Assembly (NCBI GenBank): GCA_002168225.1 | Contig: NHBH01000009.1 | Coordinates: 505,609-569,608, forward strand | DNA length: 64,000 bases | From: Micavibrio sp. TMED2 | GTDB taxonomy: Bacteria > Pseudomonadota > Alphaproteobacteria > TMED2 | Direction of reading: 5' to 3' | Shown here: positions 30,973 through 40,891 of the stretch, one piece after another | Layout of the letters: each line of letters begins with the position of its first letter | Position numbering within the stretch: position 1 is the first letter of the stretch | The notes under the pieces: model-generated | What the model was told of the DNA's origin: nothing | The model's input: the letters and a program-made list of their open reading frames with translations, nothing else | Databases searched by the model: none | Program-made: the position numbers and the translations under genes

Positions 30973-31110
30973 CTGCAAAATCCTCCGGCACCGGGCGATG
31001 ATATAGCCACCGATGGTTGGCTGACAACCATGGTGTAAACGATCGCTGATACACCGGAGTATGACAAAAAATGCTGCACTTGCGAAATAGTTTTTGCAGT
31101 GCGGCGTAAA

Positions 31111-31419
31111 TCAGGCGGCGAGCAAGGTTGGCAGGGACAGGACGAGGGTGCCGATAAACCAGATAATACCGGCGGTCTTGTCGGTTTCCTCGCGATTGGT
31201 GAACTGCTCGAACAGCGCTGCAGGAATGCCGGCCAGCAGCAGAGTTGCGGTCGAAACGATCAGGGATGACAGGTAAATCACCACGCCTTCGGTCGCTGGC
31301 AGCACCAGCCCCGGAAACCAGATCGGGTTCAGCACGGCAACGGCGAGAACCAGTGGACTCATGATGCCATTGGCCATGGCCATGATGAGCGAGAAGATAA
31401 AGAAGTCACGACCGGTCAT
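31111..31419 (-). CDS. Small integral membrane protein of unknown function
   Basis: The 102-residue protein has three hydrophobic segments, with short loops and a single charged stretch (FEQFTNREETDKTAG) before the last. Its start codon overlaps the stop codon of the upstream gene in the arrangement ATGA (31416-31419), so it is very likely translated together with that gene and may form a complex with it. No known family is evident. Confidence 0.75.
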   Translation of the reverse strand: MTGRDFFIFSLIMAMANGIMSPLVLAVAVLNPIWFPGLVLPATEGVVIYLSSLIVSTATLLLAGIPAALFEQFTNREETDKTAGIIWFIGTLVLSLPTLLAA

Positions 31420-31853
31420 TGTGCTTGCTCCTCCTGCTCTTCGGTTTGCGGCTCATCAACCGGTGCAGCATCCGGCGCGGTGGGTGCCATAGGCGCCTCA
31501 AGCGCCGGGGGCTGATCCGGTGTCGGTTGTGGGGCGGCGTCGAGAACCGTCAGGCCCGGTAACCAGCCCAGTGCCAGGAACAGCAAGGCCCAGAGGGCAC
31601 GCAAGATGGCAAACCAGAACACGCCGACCAGCGGCAGGAACTTGTCGGTAATCGCATGGGGGGTGAGCCAGCGGATGGCAACCAACGGGATATTGGTCAG
31701 GCGGCGAAAGCCCTGCCAGATATAGTTCGGCCAGTCGGCGGGCGCAAACAGCCCCATGCCAAAGCGGGCCGCCATCGTATACATGATGGTTGCCAGCAAA
31801 TAATTGGGCACATGGAAATACCAGTATTCCCAGAACGGAAACTGGACAAGCAT
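31416..31853 (-). CDS. Membrane protein with Pro/Glu/Ala-rich C-terminal tail
   Basis: The ATG at 31853 is preceded by AGAAGGCG and is preferred over an upstream in-frame extension. The 145-residue product has an N-terminal amphipathic aromatic part (LVQFPFWEYWYFHVPNYLLA), two membrane segments, and a final 45 residues of Pro, Ala, Glu and Gln that are probably disordered and cytoplasmic. It overlaps the next gene by 4 nt. Together they look like a two-subunit membrane module of unknown role, divergent from lldD. Confidence 0.75.
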   Translation of the reverse strand: MLVQFPFWEYWYFHVPNYLLATIMYTMAARFGMGLFAPADWPNYIWQGFRRLTNIPLVAIRWLTPHAITDKFLPLVGVFWFAILRALWALLFLALGWLPGLTVLDAAPQPTPDQPPALEAPMAPTAPDAAPVDEPQTEEQEEQAQ

Positions 31854-32053
31854 GGGCGTCTCGCCTTCTCTCGGGTGTTCTCGTTTGTTGTTGCCATTGG
31901 TTCTAGTGGCTTTCGGCACCGGGTCAATTACCTCTGGTGCCGTATTAGTCTTTTGCGTTGAGCGGACTTGTGGATAGGCGATCTGGCCTGCTATGGAAGA
32001 TGCGGATAGAATGCGCCCCAAGCGTTTGTATTGACAAGATTTTCGGGAAGGAA

Positions 32054-33232
32054 ATGACCACCATGCTCATGGGATTGAAGGACTGCCACAACTTCAAGGA
32101 TTTTCGCCGTATGGCGAAGCAACGGCTGCCCGGTCCAATCTTTCACTACATTGACGGCGCTGCCGATGATGAAACCACCTATCGCCGCAACAGCGAGGCT
32201 TACGAGCAGGTGGATCTGGTGCCCAATATTCTGGCCAGCGTTCAGGATATCGACATGAGCGTCGAGGTCATGGGTCAGAAGCTCGATATGCCGCTGTTCT
32301 GCTCACCAACCGCGCTGCAGCGCCTGTTCCATCACGAGGGTGAGCGGGCAGTTGCGCGTGCGGCCCAGAAGTTCGGCACCATGTTCGGTGTTTCCTCCCT
32401 CGGTACGGTCAGTGTTGAGGAGATCGGCAAGCTGATCTCCACGCCCAAGATGTTTCAGCTCTATTTCCACAAGGACAAGGGGCTGACCAACAGCATGATC
32501 GACCGGGCCAAGGCGGCCAATTTCAACGTGCTGGCCCTGACCGTGGATACCATCGTTGGTGGCAATCGCGAGCGTGACAAACGCACCGGCTTTACCTCGC
32601 CACCGAAGCTGACGCCGTCGAGCCTGCTCAGCTTTGCCCTGCATCCGATGTGGGCTATCAACTATTTCACCAATGAGAAATTCTCCCTGCCGCAGCTCGA
32701 AACCCATGTGCAGGAAGGCACCAATATCGCGGTATCGGTCTCCGATTACTTCGCCAAGATGCTGGACCAGAACATGTCCTGGAAGGACGCGGAGGAGATC
32801 AGCGCCAAATGGGACGGTCAGTTCTGCCTGAAAGGCGTGATGAGTGTCGAGGACGCCAAGCGCGCGGTCGATATCGGCGCGACCGGGATCATGGTCTCAA
32901 ACCATGGTGGTCGCCAACTCGATGGCTCACGCAGCCCGTTCGATCAACTGGCCGAGATCGTTGATGCTGTCGGTGACAAGATCGATGTGATCTGCGACGG
33001 CGGCGTCCAGCGCGGCACCCATGTGCTGAAGGCGCTGGCGGTGGGTGCCAAGGCCGTCTCCGGGGGTCGCATGTATCTCTATTCCCTTGCCGCCGCCGGT
33101 CAGCCGGGGGTCGAAAAGGCGCTGGAGAATATGCGCACTGAAATCGAACGGGACATGAAGCTGATGGGCGTTACCTCGATCAGCCAGCTTAACCGCAGCC
33201 ATCTGCGTCAGCGCGACTATAACGGTCTCTGA
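32054..33232 (+). CDS. lldD: FMN-dependent alpha-hydroxy acid dehydrogenase, probably L-lactate dehydrogenase
   Basis: A GGGAAGGA site sits just before the ATG at 32054, giving 392 residues. Family motifs are present in order: the N-terminal FRRMAKQRLPGPIFHYIDGAADDE, SPTALQRLFHHEGE, GVSSLGTVS, QLYFHKDKG, LTVDT, and the active-site SNHGGRQLDGSRS, whose His is the proton acceptor. ICDGGVQRGTHVLKALAVGA then binds the FMN phosphate. The most likely substrate is L-lactate, oxidised to pyruvate at the inner membrane, but other 2-hydroxy acids cannot be excluded. Confidence 0.87.
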   Translation: MTTMLMGLKDCHNFKDFRRMAKQRLPGPIFHYIDGAADDETTYRRNSEAYEQVDLVPNILASVQDIDMSVEVMGQKLDMPLFCSPTALQRLFHHEGERAVARAAQKFGTMFGVSSLGTVSVEEIGKLISTPKMFQLYFHKDKGLTNSMIDRAKAANFNVLALTVDTIVGGNRERDKRTGFTSPPKLTPSSLLSFALHPMWAINYFTNEKFSLPQLETHVQEGTNIAVSVSDYFAKMLDQNMSWKDAEEISAKWDGQFCLKGVMSVEDAKRAVDIGATGIMVSNHGGRQLDGSRSPFDQLAEIVDAVGDKIDVICDGGVQRGTHVLKALAVGAKAVSGGRMYLYSLAAAGQPGVEKALENMRTEIERDMKLMGVTSISQLNRSHLRQRDYNGL

Positions 33233-33267
33233 TCGGCTGCCTCTGATAGCACTCTGGCCGGTTGTCG

Positions 33268-34194
33268 TCAGAGCGTTACGGACCGGCGTGTCGGGGCGGG
33301 GGCAGTACGGTCTTTGCCCGGCATTGAGACCTCATAGGTCGGCGACTGGGGATTTTCTGACGGTGGTGGTGTGAGCATATGCTGTAGATAGCGTACCCGC
33401 TGTTCGGCATCCGCGACCTCATTGGACATACGCCCATTGACGGCCATGTTCATGATGACGGCATTGATCTGCAGTTCACGGGTGTTCTGTTTCTGCTGTT
33501 CCGCGGTTTCGGGAGCCAGTTCGATGCCATGATATGTGGCAAGGGCGATAGCTGATTGCACGATGCCGTCGACCCGCTGGCTCGCCTGCACAACGGTCAG
33601 TGGCTCGGTCGGGTTCTTGATCGCGGCGATCTGGGCTTTCATATCGCCCATATCGGAGCCGTCATCCGCTTTTGCCTCATTATAGCCGGGCACCTTCGCC
33701 AACGTCTGTTCGCTGAAGGCCAGCGCCTGATGCATGCCGATCTGATATTGCAGTTGCTTGATCTGCATGAACTGGCTGAACTCCGGCGCGCCTTCCGCTT
33801 CGGCTGGCCGATCGATGCCGCCATGGCGCTCAACGCCCATCGACATACGGTTACGGTCGAAATACAGCACGGTGGTCATCGGGCGGGTGCCGGAGCGGAA
33901 CCATGTCATCTCGATCCCACGCTCCAGATGCTGCTGATAGCGGCTTTTGGCTTCATCCTGGATCGTTTGCTCGGCAGCAACAGGGGCGGTGGCGAGCGCA
34001 TGGGCACTGGCCGTGTCCCGAGACCCGGGTGTCATAACCATGGCACCGGCAAGCAGACCGATGGTGGCAAGCGTGCCAATAGCACGGCCGAGCGGGCGCT
34101 TTGCCGGGCTGTCATTTGAGCCGTCTGTCGGGCTGGCCTCGATGCCGCCCTGTTTCAGAAAGCGGGCAAATCGTGATGTTGCAGGTTTGGTCAT
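33268..34194 (-). CDS. Membrane-anchored or exported protein of unknown function
   Basis: The 308-residue protein has a 35-residue cytoplasmic-type N-terminus, one hydrophobic segment (about residues 38-58, IGTLATIGLLAGAMVM), and a long polar, helical, Gln/Met/Ala-rich region outside the membrane. The pattern suits a single-pass inner-membrane protein with a periplasmic domain. No motif is recognised. The small gene at 34228 lies 33 nt upstream on the same strand and they probably share a transcript. Confidence 0.72.
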   Translation of the reverse strand: MTKPATSRFARFLKQGGIEASPTDGSNDSPAKRPLGRAIGTLATIGLLAGAMVMTPGSRDTASAHALATAPVAAEQTIQDEAKSRYQQHLERGIEMTWFRSGTRPMTTVLYFDRNRMSMGVERHGGIDRPAEAEGAPEFSQFMQIKQLQYQIGMHQALAFSEQTLAKVPGYNEAKADDGSDMGDMKAQIAAIKNPTEPLTVVQASQRVDGIVQSAIALATYHGIELAPETAEQQKQNTRELQINAVIMNMAVNGRMSNEVADAEQRVRYLQHMLTPPPSENPQSPTYEVSMPGKDRTAPAPTRRSVTL

Positions 34195-34227
34195 GGTCGT
34201 ATCTGGAATAATGCGTTGATGTTCGGA

Positions 34228-34527
34228 TTATGGGTGGCGCAGCAAGGTCAGGGTTTTCTCGTAAGGCGGCTGATCGGCCTGTTCGATGACCAGCAGCACT
34301 TCCGATGTGCCCTGTAAGCGCCCGATCATGGGTTTGGCGAGATTGCCCAGCGGTCTCGTGCCATCGGCCTCATGCCCGAGCAGTTGTCCGTCGCGGCGGC
34401 GGTAGCTGATTGCCGTAAGCGCTTGCAAGCCCAGGTCGTCGGTGACGAGGGCAAGTTCATTATCAGCATTCATGACTGCGTCTATCCGGGGCAGTTCCTT
34501 GCCGTAATTTGACAATAGCGCGCTCAT
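34228..34527 (-). CDS. Small protein of unknown function
   Basis: From the ATG at 34527 the product has 99 residues, soluble and mixed alpha/beta in composition; in-frame starts further upstream (34626) are possible but that sequence looks non-coding. No motif is recognised. It precedes the membrane-anchored protein gene by 33 nt. The start is uncertain because no clear Shine-Dalgarno is seen. Confidence 0.55.
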   Translation of the reverse strand: MSALLSNYGKELPRIDAVMNADNELALVTDDLGLQALTAISYRRRDGQLLGHEADGTRPLGNLAKPMIGRLQGTSEVLLVIEQADQPPYEKTLTLLRHP

Positions 34528-34704
34528 TCGATGAACCCGTGATTGATGTGCAAGTTGAGTGGGCAGGGGCGTCGAGGCTGGCCGGACATGGCTTGCGCAA
34601 AACGCGTGGCTGCCATGCGCTATCATGCGCAATCTCAAGAAAGTGTGAAGAAGTAATCAATCCGGTTTACGAACAGATGAGCCAGTCGTGCTGGCAGGTA
34701 TAAA

Positions 34705-34730
34705 AAAAGGCCCGGGAAACCGGGCCTTTT
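34705..34730 (-). terminator. Rho-independent terminator of the symporter operon
   Basis: On the minus strand the stem AAAAGGCCCGG/CCGGGCCTTTT with a short loop is followed by a run of T, 25 nt past the stop codon of the symporter gene. Confidence 0.92.
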
Positions 34731-34754
34731 CTTTAGTTGTTTTTGATTGAGTGA

Positions 34755-36605
34755 TCAGGCAACAGCCGGATCGGGCTCGTCGCCTTTTTCCTCCATCAGC
34801 GTGCCGCCCTTCGGTGACCGGAGTTTGATCACAAACTCCTGCATTTCGGCACTTGGTGCCGGGGTCATCAGGGACACCACATAGATGGTCAGGAAGCCCA
34901 GCGGGATACCGAAGATACCAGCCGAGATGTTGGCAACACCGAACCACAGATCCATGCCGAAATACTTGGTCTGGATCAGGTAGAACAGGGTGACACCAAA
35001 GCCGACCAGCATACCGATGATCGCGCCCTGCTTGGTTGTCCGTGTCCACCAGACACCCATGACAAGTGCCGGGAACAGGCCAGCCGCCGCGAGCGAGAAT
35101 GCCCATGCCACGAGGGCAAGGATACCGCCCGGCTGGGTTGTTGCCACGGCTGCCGCCGCAACTGCAACCACCACCAGAAGGATACGGGCGACAACCAGAC
35201 GCTTCTTGGTAGAGGCGTTCGGGTCGACCATGCGGTAGTAGACATCGTGGCTGAGCGCATTGGCGATTGCCAGCAGCAGACCATCGGCCGTTGACAGCGC
35301 AGCTGCCAGACCACCGGCGGCCACAAGACCGGCGATGACATATGGCAGACCGGCAATCTCCGGCGTTGCAATCACAACCGTATCGGCCTTGATCGCAAAG
35401 TTCGAGTGGTCAAGCGAGTTTACACCGGCAGTCTGACAGGCATCGAAGATGGCCTGCGGGCTGGCGGCAAACTCACCACAGATCGACACCAGATCAATGC
35501 CACCATAGATGGTGACCCAATCCGGCAGCGCCTGAATGGCTGCGAGCGAGCTGAGATCGGCACCCAGTACGTTCTGATACACCTCAAGTTTTGCGAATGA
35601 CGCATAGGCAGGTGCGGTGAAGTACAGGATGAAGATAAACAGCAATGCCCAACCGACCGAACGACGCGCATCACGGACCGACGGGGTCGTGAAGAAACGC
35701 ATCAGAACGTGCGGCAGTGACGCGGTACCGATCATCAGACAGATGATGAGGGCAAAGAAATTCAGGATTTCAGTGCCGCCCTGTGGCGTCTGCATGAACG
35801 GGGTTACGCCCTCAAGCGCCGGTTTGGTCTGTTCCAGTGTCTGGATTTCCTGCAGCACCTGACCATACATGATCTGTGGCAGTGGCACGCCGGTCTGCTG
35901 GGCAGACAGGATAACCACAGGCACCAGATAGGCGGTGATCAGAACGATATACTGGGCAACCTGGGTCCAGGTAACAGCCCGCATACCGCCCATCATCGAA
36001 CAGACCAGAATGCCGACAAGACCGACAAACACGGCAATCTCGAATGGAATTTCAAGGAAGCGTGACGCGATCAGACCGGTACCGGTGATCTGGCCGAGTA
36101 TGTAGCTGAAGGAACAGCAGAACAGGATGACGATACCGATAGTGCGGGCGAAGTTGCCGCCATATCGGGCGCCAAGGAAGTCCGGCACGGTATAGGCACC
36201 GAATTTGCGTAAGTAAGGCGCAATCAGTACCGCCACCAGCACGTAACCGCCGGTCCAGCCAAGCACGAAGGCCATATAGCTGTAGCCCTTGGCGTAGAGG
36301 CCGCCGGCCATGGCGATAAAGCTGGCCGCAGACATCCAGTCCGCTGCCGTTGCCATACCGTTGTACAATGCCGGAACCTTACGCCCGGCAACGTAGTATT
36401 CGGAGACCTGCATGGTCCGCGACATAATGCCGATACCGGCATAGACCGCGATGGTGAAGAATACGAACAGGTAACCGATGAATTTATCAGGTACGCCAGC
36501 CTGCTCGAGGATGGCGAGCAGGATAACAAACGCAGCAAAACCGCCGGTGTACATGCCGTAGATTTTGCCGAGATTGCTTAGAAAATCGCTTTTTTGTTCA
36601 CTCAT
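34755..36605 (-). CDS. Sodium:solute symporter large subunit (VC_2705/ActP-like)
   Basis: From the ATG at 36605, preceded by GGGAGC, the protein has 616 residues. It has about thirteen membrane segments and the SSSF-family core: SEYYVAGRKVPALYNGMATAADWMSAASF, then GGYVLVAVLIAPYLRKFGAYTVPDFLGARYG. The extra loop between TM segments and the pairing with a DUF4212 small protein identify the VC_2705 type rather than classical ActP. Such systems are thought to import acetate or related carboxylates with sodium. The small-subunit gene is 14 nt upstream. Confidence 0.9.
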   Translation of the reverse strand: MSEQKSDFLSNLGKIYGMYTGGFAAFVILLAILEQAGVPDKFIGYLFVFFTIAVYAGIGIMSRTMQVSEYYVAGRKVPALYNGMATAADWMSAASFIAMAGGLYAKGYSYMAFVLGWTGGYVLVAVLIAPYLRKFGAYTVPDFLGARYGGNFARTIGIVILFCCSFSYILGQITGTGLIASRFLEIPFEIAVFVGLVGILVCSMMGGMRAVTWTQVAQYIVLITAYLVPVVILSAQQTGVPLPQIMYGQVLQEIQTLEQTKPALEGVTPFMQTPQGGTEILNFFALIICLMIGTASLPHVLMRFFTTPSVRDARRSVGWALLFIFILYFTAPAYASFAKLEVYQNVLGADLSSLAAIQALPDWVTIYGGIDLVSICGEFAASPQAIFDACQTAGVNSLDHSNFAIKADTVVIATPEIAGLPYVIAGLVAAGGLAAALSTADGLLLAIANALSHDVYYRMVDPNASTKKRLVVARILLVVVAVAAAAVATTQPGGILALVAWAFSLAAAGLFPALVMGVWWTRTTKQGAIIGMLVGFGVTLFYLIQTKYFGMDLWFGVANISAGIFGIPLGFLTIYVVSLMTPAPSAEMQEFVIKLRSPKGGTLMEEKGDEPDPAVA

Positions 36606-36619
36606 GTTATGGCGCTCCC

Positions 36620-36898
36620 TCACACTTCATCTTCTGCAACGCCAAATTCGGTATCGATCCGGTTCTGCGCATTCGAGAACCAGAAAACGATAATCACAAA
36701 GGCGATGAGGGAGCCCTGGGCACCCATATACCAGCCCATCGGGAAGCCAAAGATGACTATCTCGTTCAGGGCATCAACGAAGAAATGGACGGCAAATCCG
36801 AAGATGAGCCATAGGACCAAACAGGTCAGCATAAGCCCCTTGGTTTTTTTCCAATGGGCTGCGGACTGTTCGGGCGTCAGTTCGGTCTGATCTGACAT
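36620..36898 (-). CDS. DUF4212 protein, sodium:solute symporter small subunit
   Basis: The 92-residue protein has two membrane segments and the family features AAHWKKTKGLMLTCLVLWLIF, NEIVIFGFPMGWYMGAQGSL and VFWFSNAQNRIDTEFGVAED. These small proteins are encoded directly before VC_2705-type symporters and are thought to be an accessory subunit. It begins the operon; the 409-nt region upstream holds two notable inverted repeats. Confidence 0.92.
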   Translation of the reverse strand: MSDQTELTPEQSAAHWKKTKGLMLTCLVLWLIFGFAVHFFVDALNEIVIFGFPMGWYMGAQGSLIAFVIIVFWFSNAQNRIDTEFGVAEDEV

Positions 36899-37307
36899 AA
36901 GAACGTCTCCTTCCTAAGGGTTGTTCCGCTAATTATTTGTTGTCGTCGTTTAGCGTTTATCGACCGTGCTGCACTGGCAGTACGGCAAATCAAATGGCTG
37001 CCGGTAAAATACCGGCAGGGCATCAGATACAATGGTGGTGTTGATTCAGATAGATTTTCAGTTCCTCCCTTCGCACCGACCATTCTGTTTTTATGTTCCT
37101 GAACCGCTTTAGCGATAAAGGCTGGCCGTTTATTTTTTGCACTTGCTCAATACTTAGCAGGTGCAAAATAAAGTACGTCTACGTTTAATTTAGCAGAAGA
37201 TTAGTGTTAGTGCCAAAATCGCGCAATAAATTTGTCATATTAACCTGAGCGGTTTATGCACACTCTATCCCCAGCCCACACTTCGCCGGAGAAACGGGAA
37301 ACGCCGC
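36899..37307. promoter_or_regulatory. Intergenic region with two strong inverted repeats upstream of the symporter operon
   Basis: No gene is seen in these 409 AT-rich bases. A perfect 9-bp stem, CTGCCGGTA/TACCGGCAG with an AAA loop, lies at 36998-37018, about 100 nt before the DUF4212 start, and would be in the leader RNA. A 13-bp inverted repeat with one mismatch, TTTTGCACTTGCT (37135-37147) and AGCAGGTGCAAAA (37156-37168), lies farther out. Neither is followed by a T run in the right direction, so an operator or leader structure is more likely than a terminator. Confidence 0.6.
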
Positions 37308-37940
37308 GTGATTGATCGTCTGAAAGCATGGTTCCGCAAACCGGACCCGATTACCGATATTGCTGATTTGTCAGGCTTTCTGGGCCAGAGAACTGCTTTT
37401 ATCGCGCAGAAGTCGACCTTTGAGTACTGTCGGATGCGGGCTGGACTGCAATGGGACAAGCTGTTTCTGGAACAGGCCTTCGTTGACGGGATTGAACGGG
37501 CGCAATGGGTGGCCTTTGACAGTGTGTTGCGCAGCCTGATCACCAATGCGGACACCATGTTTGTCCAACAAAACCTGCGAATCGCGCCGGACAGCCGTCT
37601 GGAATTCTGGCGGGGGATTGCTGCCGACTGTGTTGCAATGCACCCGCCACCGCCAGCCTATGCCGATCTGATGGCAGCCACACCGGACCATGTGGTTGAT
37701 CGTTTGCGCCAGCAACTGGCATCGACCCCGCTGCCACCGGATGATGTGGCGGTTGAGGCGGGAGCCGTGATCTTTGATGTCTTGCCGATCCATATGGAGC
37801 ATCGGCAGCTGGACCGGGATATGGTGGTCAATAACGTACGCCTCAACGTCATGCGCACCCATGAAGATCTGCGCGACCGTCTCAATACTGAGAAGATGCA
37901 GGCAGCGCTGGACAGCATTGCCCCGGCTCCTGTCGCCTAA
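37308..37940 (+). CDS. Conserved protein of unknown function
   Basis: Translation appears to begin at a GTG (37308). The 210-residue soluble protein is rich in Arg, Asp and aromatic residues, with a helical N-terminal half (FEYCRMRAGLQWDKLFLEQAFVDGIERAQW). I do not recognise a catalytic motif. It overlaps the convergent secreted-protein gene by 4 nt at the 3' ends. Confidence 0.72.
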   Translation: MIDRLKAWFRKPDPITDIADLSGFLGQRTAFIAQKSTFEYCRMRAGLQWDKLFLEQAFVDGIERAQWVAFDSVLRSLITNADTMFVQQNLRIAPDSRLEFWRGIAADCVAMHPPPPAYADLMAATPDHVVDRLRQQLASTPLPPDDVAVEAGAVIFDVLPIHMEHRQLDRDMVVNNVRLNVMRTHEDLRDRLNTEKMQAALDSIAPAPVA

Positions 37941-38371
37941 TCCGGCGCGCAGTCGCTGGCCTGGGTTTCCTCGATATCGTAGAGCCAGTCGCCGATCCTG
38001 AACTCATCACCGCCAAACCGGTTGAGGGCGGTGATACAGTCACCGGCCTGCCAGCGTTGCAGCCAGTTCTGCCAGTCGTCATGCAGCTGGAATGTATGGG
38101 TGCCCGTCTTCTCTGCGCAGTTGTTGAAGCCGATATCCTGATGCAGTTCCGATGAGGTGACTGCCATCATGACATCGCGGTAGTCGGTCGTTCTGCTGAT
38201 GCCCCATGATTTTGCCCAGCCCGCATCGCGCTCGACGGTTCGTTTGGTCACGGCCAGCACCTTGCCCACCACCCGGCATTCGGCATGGGCCATGGCCGGG
38301 GCGGCCAAAACCGGCTGCGGCAGCGAAATAATCCCTGCCGATAGCAGGATTGCCAGCATTATAGATTGCAT
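37937..38371 (-). CDS. Secreted protein of unknown function
   Basis: The 144-residue product has a Sec signal peptide (hydrophobic residues 4-20, cleavage after VLAAPA or AMAHA). Four cysteines in the mature part (AECRV, NNCAE, GDCIT, SDCAPD) could form two disulfides in the periplasm. The family is not recognised. Its gene diverges from ettA, leaving 90 nt for both promoters. Confidence 0.75.
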   Translation of the reverse strand: MQSIMLAILLSAGIISLPQPVLAAPAMAHAECRVVGKVLAVTKRTVERDAGWAKSWGISRTTDYRDVMMAVTSSELHQDIGFNNCAEKTGTHTFQLHDDWQNWLQRWQAGDCITALNRFGGDEFRIGDWLYDIEETQASDCAPD

Positions 38372-38461
38372 CCAAACAGCCCTTTCGCGTAGCTAATGGC
38401 GTGCGGTTGAACAGGCCGCGAACCAATCCTGAAATATCGACCAGTTGAGCGTAAAAACATC

Positions 38462-40141
38462 ATGGCTTCATACCAGTATGTATATCACATGTCCGGCGTC
38501 ACGAAGGCCTATCCGGGCGGCAAGAAGGTGCTGGAGAATATCCACCTGAACTTCCTGCCCGATGCCAAGATCGGTGTGCTGGGGCCGAACGGTGCCGGTA
38601 AATCCACGCTGATGCGCCTGATGGCCGGTATCGACAAGGAATATAACGGTGAGGCATGGGCCGCCGAGGGCGCCAAGGTCGGCTACCTGTCACAGGAACC
38701 GGAACTGGACGAGAAGAAGACCGTCACCGAAAACGTGCTTGATGGCATGGGTGAACTGGTTGAACTGGTCAAGGAGTTCAATGAAGTCTCGATGAAGTTC
38801 GGTGAGGTCACCGATGATGACGAGATGAATGCGCTGATCGAGCGTCAGGCCGAGCTGCAGGAAAAAATTGATGCTGCCGATGCCTGGGACTTGGAGCGCA
38901 AGGCCGAGATCGCCATGGATGCCCTGCGTTGCCCGCCCGGTGACTGGCCGGTTACCAAACTCTCCGGTGGTGAGCGCCGCCGGGTAGCGCTCTGCCGTTT
39001 GTTGCTGTCCAAGCCTGACATGCTGCTGCTTGATGAGCCGACCAACCACCTTGACGCCGAAACTGTCGCCTGGCTTGAGCGCACGCTGCAGGATTATGAG
39101 GGCTGTGTGGTCATGGTTACCCACGACCGTTACTTCCTCGACAATGTTACCGGCTGGATTCTGGAGCTCGATCGCGGTCGCGGCATCCCTTACGAGGGCA
39201 ATTACTCTGCCTATCTCGAGAAGAAGGCCAAGCGTCTACAGCAGGAAGCGCGCGAGGAAGCTGCCCGCCAGCGCACCCTGTCCAGTGAACTCGAGTGGAT
39301 CCGCAAGTCGCCCAAGGCTCGTCAGGCCAAATCAAAGGCCCGGATCAGCGCCTATGAGGAACTGATGAATGATTCCAACGAGCAGGCACCGGGCACAGCC
39401 CAAATCCTGATCCCGACCCCGGCACGTCTCGGCGACAATGTCATTGAAGCCAAGAACATCCGCAAGGGCTTCGGCAATCACCTGCTGATCGAAGATCTCA
39501 GCTTCAACCTGCCGCGCGGCGGCATTGTCGGTATTATCGGCCCGAACGGTGCCGGTAAAACCACCCTGTTCAAGATGATCACCGGTCAGGAGCAGCCAGA
39601 TAGCGGTGAGCTCAAGGTTGGTGAAACGGTCCAGCTCGGCTATGTCGACCAGAGCCGCGACAGTCTTGATGCCAACAAGACCGTCTGGGAGGAAATCTCG
39701 AATGGTTATGACGAGATCGAACTGGGCAAGAAGAGCATGCAGTCCCGTGCCTATGTCGGCACCTTCGGTTTCAAGGGCGGCGACCAGCAGAAGAAAGTTG
39801 GCGTGCTGTCAGGCGGTGAGCGCAACCGCGTGCACCTCGCCAAGATGCTGAAGAGCCAGGCCAATGTGTTGCTGCTCGATGAGCCGACCAATGATCTCGA
39901 CACCGAAACCTTGTCCGCGCTTGAGGATGCCCTGACCCGGTTCCCCGGCTGTGCGGTTATCATCAGCCACGATCGTTTCTTCCTCGACCGGATCGCAACC
40001 CATATCCTCGCCTATGAAGGCGACAGTCAGGTTGTCTGGTTTGAAGGCAATTACGAGGATTACGAGGCTGACCGCAAGCGCCGCCTCGGTGCCGATGCCG
40101 ATCAGCCGACACGCCTCAAGTACAAGCCGCTGCAGCGATAA
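38462..40141 (+). CDS. ettA: Energy-dependent translational throttle protein EttA (ABC-F)
   Basis: The 559-residue protein has the EttA length and two ABC domains without membrane segments. Domain one has Walker [11 protein letters not shown], signature [15 protein letters not shown] and Walker [12 protein letters not shown]; domain two has [25 protein letters not shown] and [11 protein letters not shown]. The short arm insert and the linker with [15 protein letters not shown] fit EttA rather than the antibiotic-resistance ABC-F types. It binds the ribosomal E site and tunes the first elongation steps to the ATP/ADP ratio. Confidence 0.96.
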   Translation: MASYQYVYHMSGVTKAYPGGKKVLENIHLNFLPDAKIGVLGPNGAGKSTLMRLMAGIDKEYNGEAWAAEGAKVGYLSQEPELDEKKTVTENVLDGMGELVELVKEFNEVSMKFGEVTDDDEMNALIERQAELQEKIDAADAWDLERKAEIAMDALRCPPGDWPVTKLSGGERRRVALCRLLLSKPDMLLLDEPTNHLDAETVAWLERTLQDYEGCVVMVTHDRYFLDNVTGWILELDRGRGIPYEGNYSAYLEKKAKRLQQEAREEAARQRTLSSELEWIRKSPKARQAKSKARISAYEELMNDSNEQAPGTAQILIPTPARLGDNVIEAKNIRKGFGNHLLIEDLSFNLPRGGIVGIIGPNGAGKTTLFKMITGQEQPDSGELKVGETVQLGYVDQSRDSLDANKTVWEEISNGYDEIELGKKSMQSRAYVGTFGFKGGDQQKKVGVLSGGERNRVHLAKMLKSQANVLLLDEPTNDLDTETLSALEDALTRFPGCAVIISHDRFFLDRIATHILAYEGDSQVVWFEGNYEDYEADRKRRLGADADQPTRLKYKPLQR

Positions 40142-40186
40142 CGCTGCAGCGCGCCTTGAGACTATCTCAGGAACTTTAATGCTGGA

Positions 40187-40837
40187 TTATTGTGCCGGGT
40201 CGAGGCTGCTTGTGCCTTGCTCGGCTTTCTGACGGATCACGTCGATCAGGGCGTCGATCGAGCCGCCATTGCGTTGGATTACAGACGCATACTCCGAGCG
40301 CTGGCTGGCCAGCAGGCTGACATTGCCAACCACGAAATCGATCACCCGGAAGCTGCCGTCGGATTGTGGGCGCACGCGCCAATCGGCATCGATGTCCTGT
40401 CCGCTCTGACCGGAGGTGATACGGGTGGTGACGATAATGTCCTTGCCACCTTCCATCCGGCTGCCGGAAATGCTGAACTCTTCGCCGGAATATTCACGCA
40501 GGCGACGGGTATAGACCTTGACCAGTGCGTCCTCGAAGGTCTTGAGAAACTCATCCCGTTGGGCCGGGGTGGCACTGCGCCAATAACGGCCAAGCGTAAA
40601 CCGGCCCATGGTTTCAATATCGAGGGTATCTGTCAGCATGCCGCGGAACCAGTCATCGGCACTTGCGCCGGTTGCTGTGCCATCCTTCAGGGCGGCGATA
40701 ACCTTGTCACCGGTTGCTGCAATGAATTCTTCTGCAGCTTTTTTGTCCTGTGCGAGGGCAGAGGGCTGGAGCGGTGCAATCGCGATGGCGGCACCAAGGG
40801 CAATAAGTGTCAGAACGTTACGGCGAAGCAGTGACAT
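40187..40837 (-). CDS. mlaC: MlaC/Ttg2D family phospholipid-binding periplasmic protein
   Basis: The 216-residue protein has an N-terminal signal peptide (RRNVLTLIALGAAIAIAP... ALAQD). Then come the MlaC features FRGMLTDTLDIETMGRFTLGRYWRSATP, EFLKTFEDALVKVYTRRLREYSGE and DADWRVRPQSDGSFRVIDF. It carries phospholipids across the periplasm in the retrograde Mla pathway. The gene lies 54 nt behind mlaA on the same strand. The transporter genes mlaFED are not in the window. Confidence 0.92.
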   Translation of the reverse strand: MSLLRRNVLTLIALGAAIAIAPLQPSALAQDKKAAEEFIAATGDKVIAALKDGTATGASADDWFRGMLTDTLDIETMGRFTLGRYWRSATPAQRDEFLKTFEDALVKVYTRRLREYSGEEFSISGSRMEGGKDIIVTTRITSGQSGQDIDADWRVRPQSDGSFRVIDFVVGNVSLLASQRSEYASVIQRNGGSIDALIDVIRQKAEQGTSSLDPAQ

Positions 40838-40891
40838 GCGCTCTCAATCTTTCTGGTATCGGCGTTCCGAAAGGAATTTAGGCTCTTGTGC

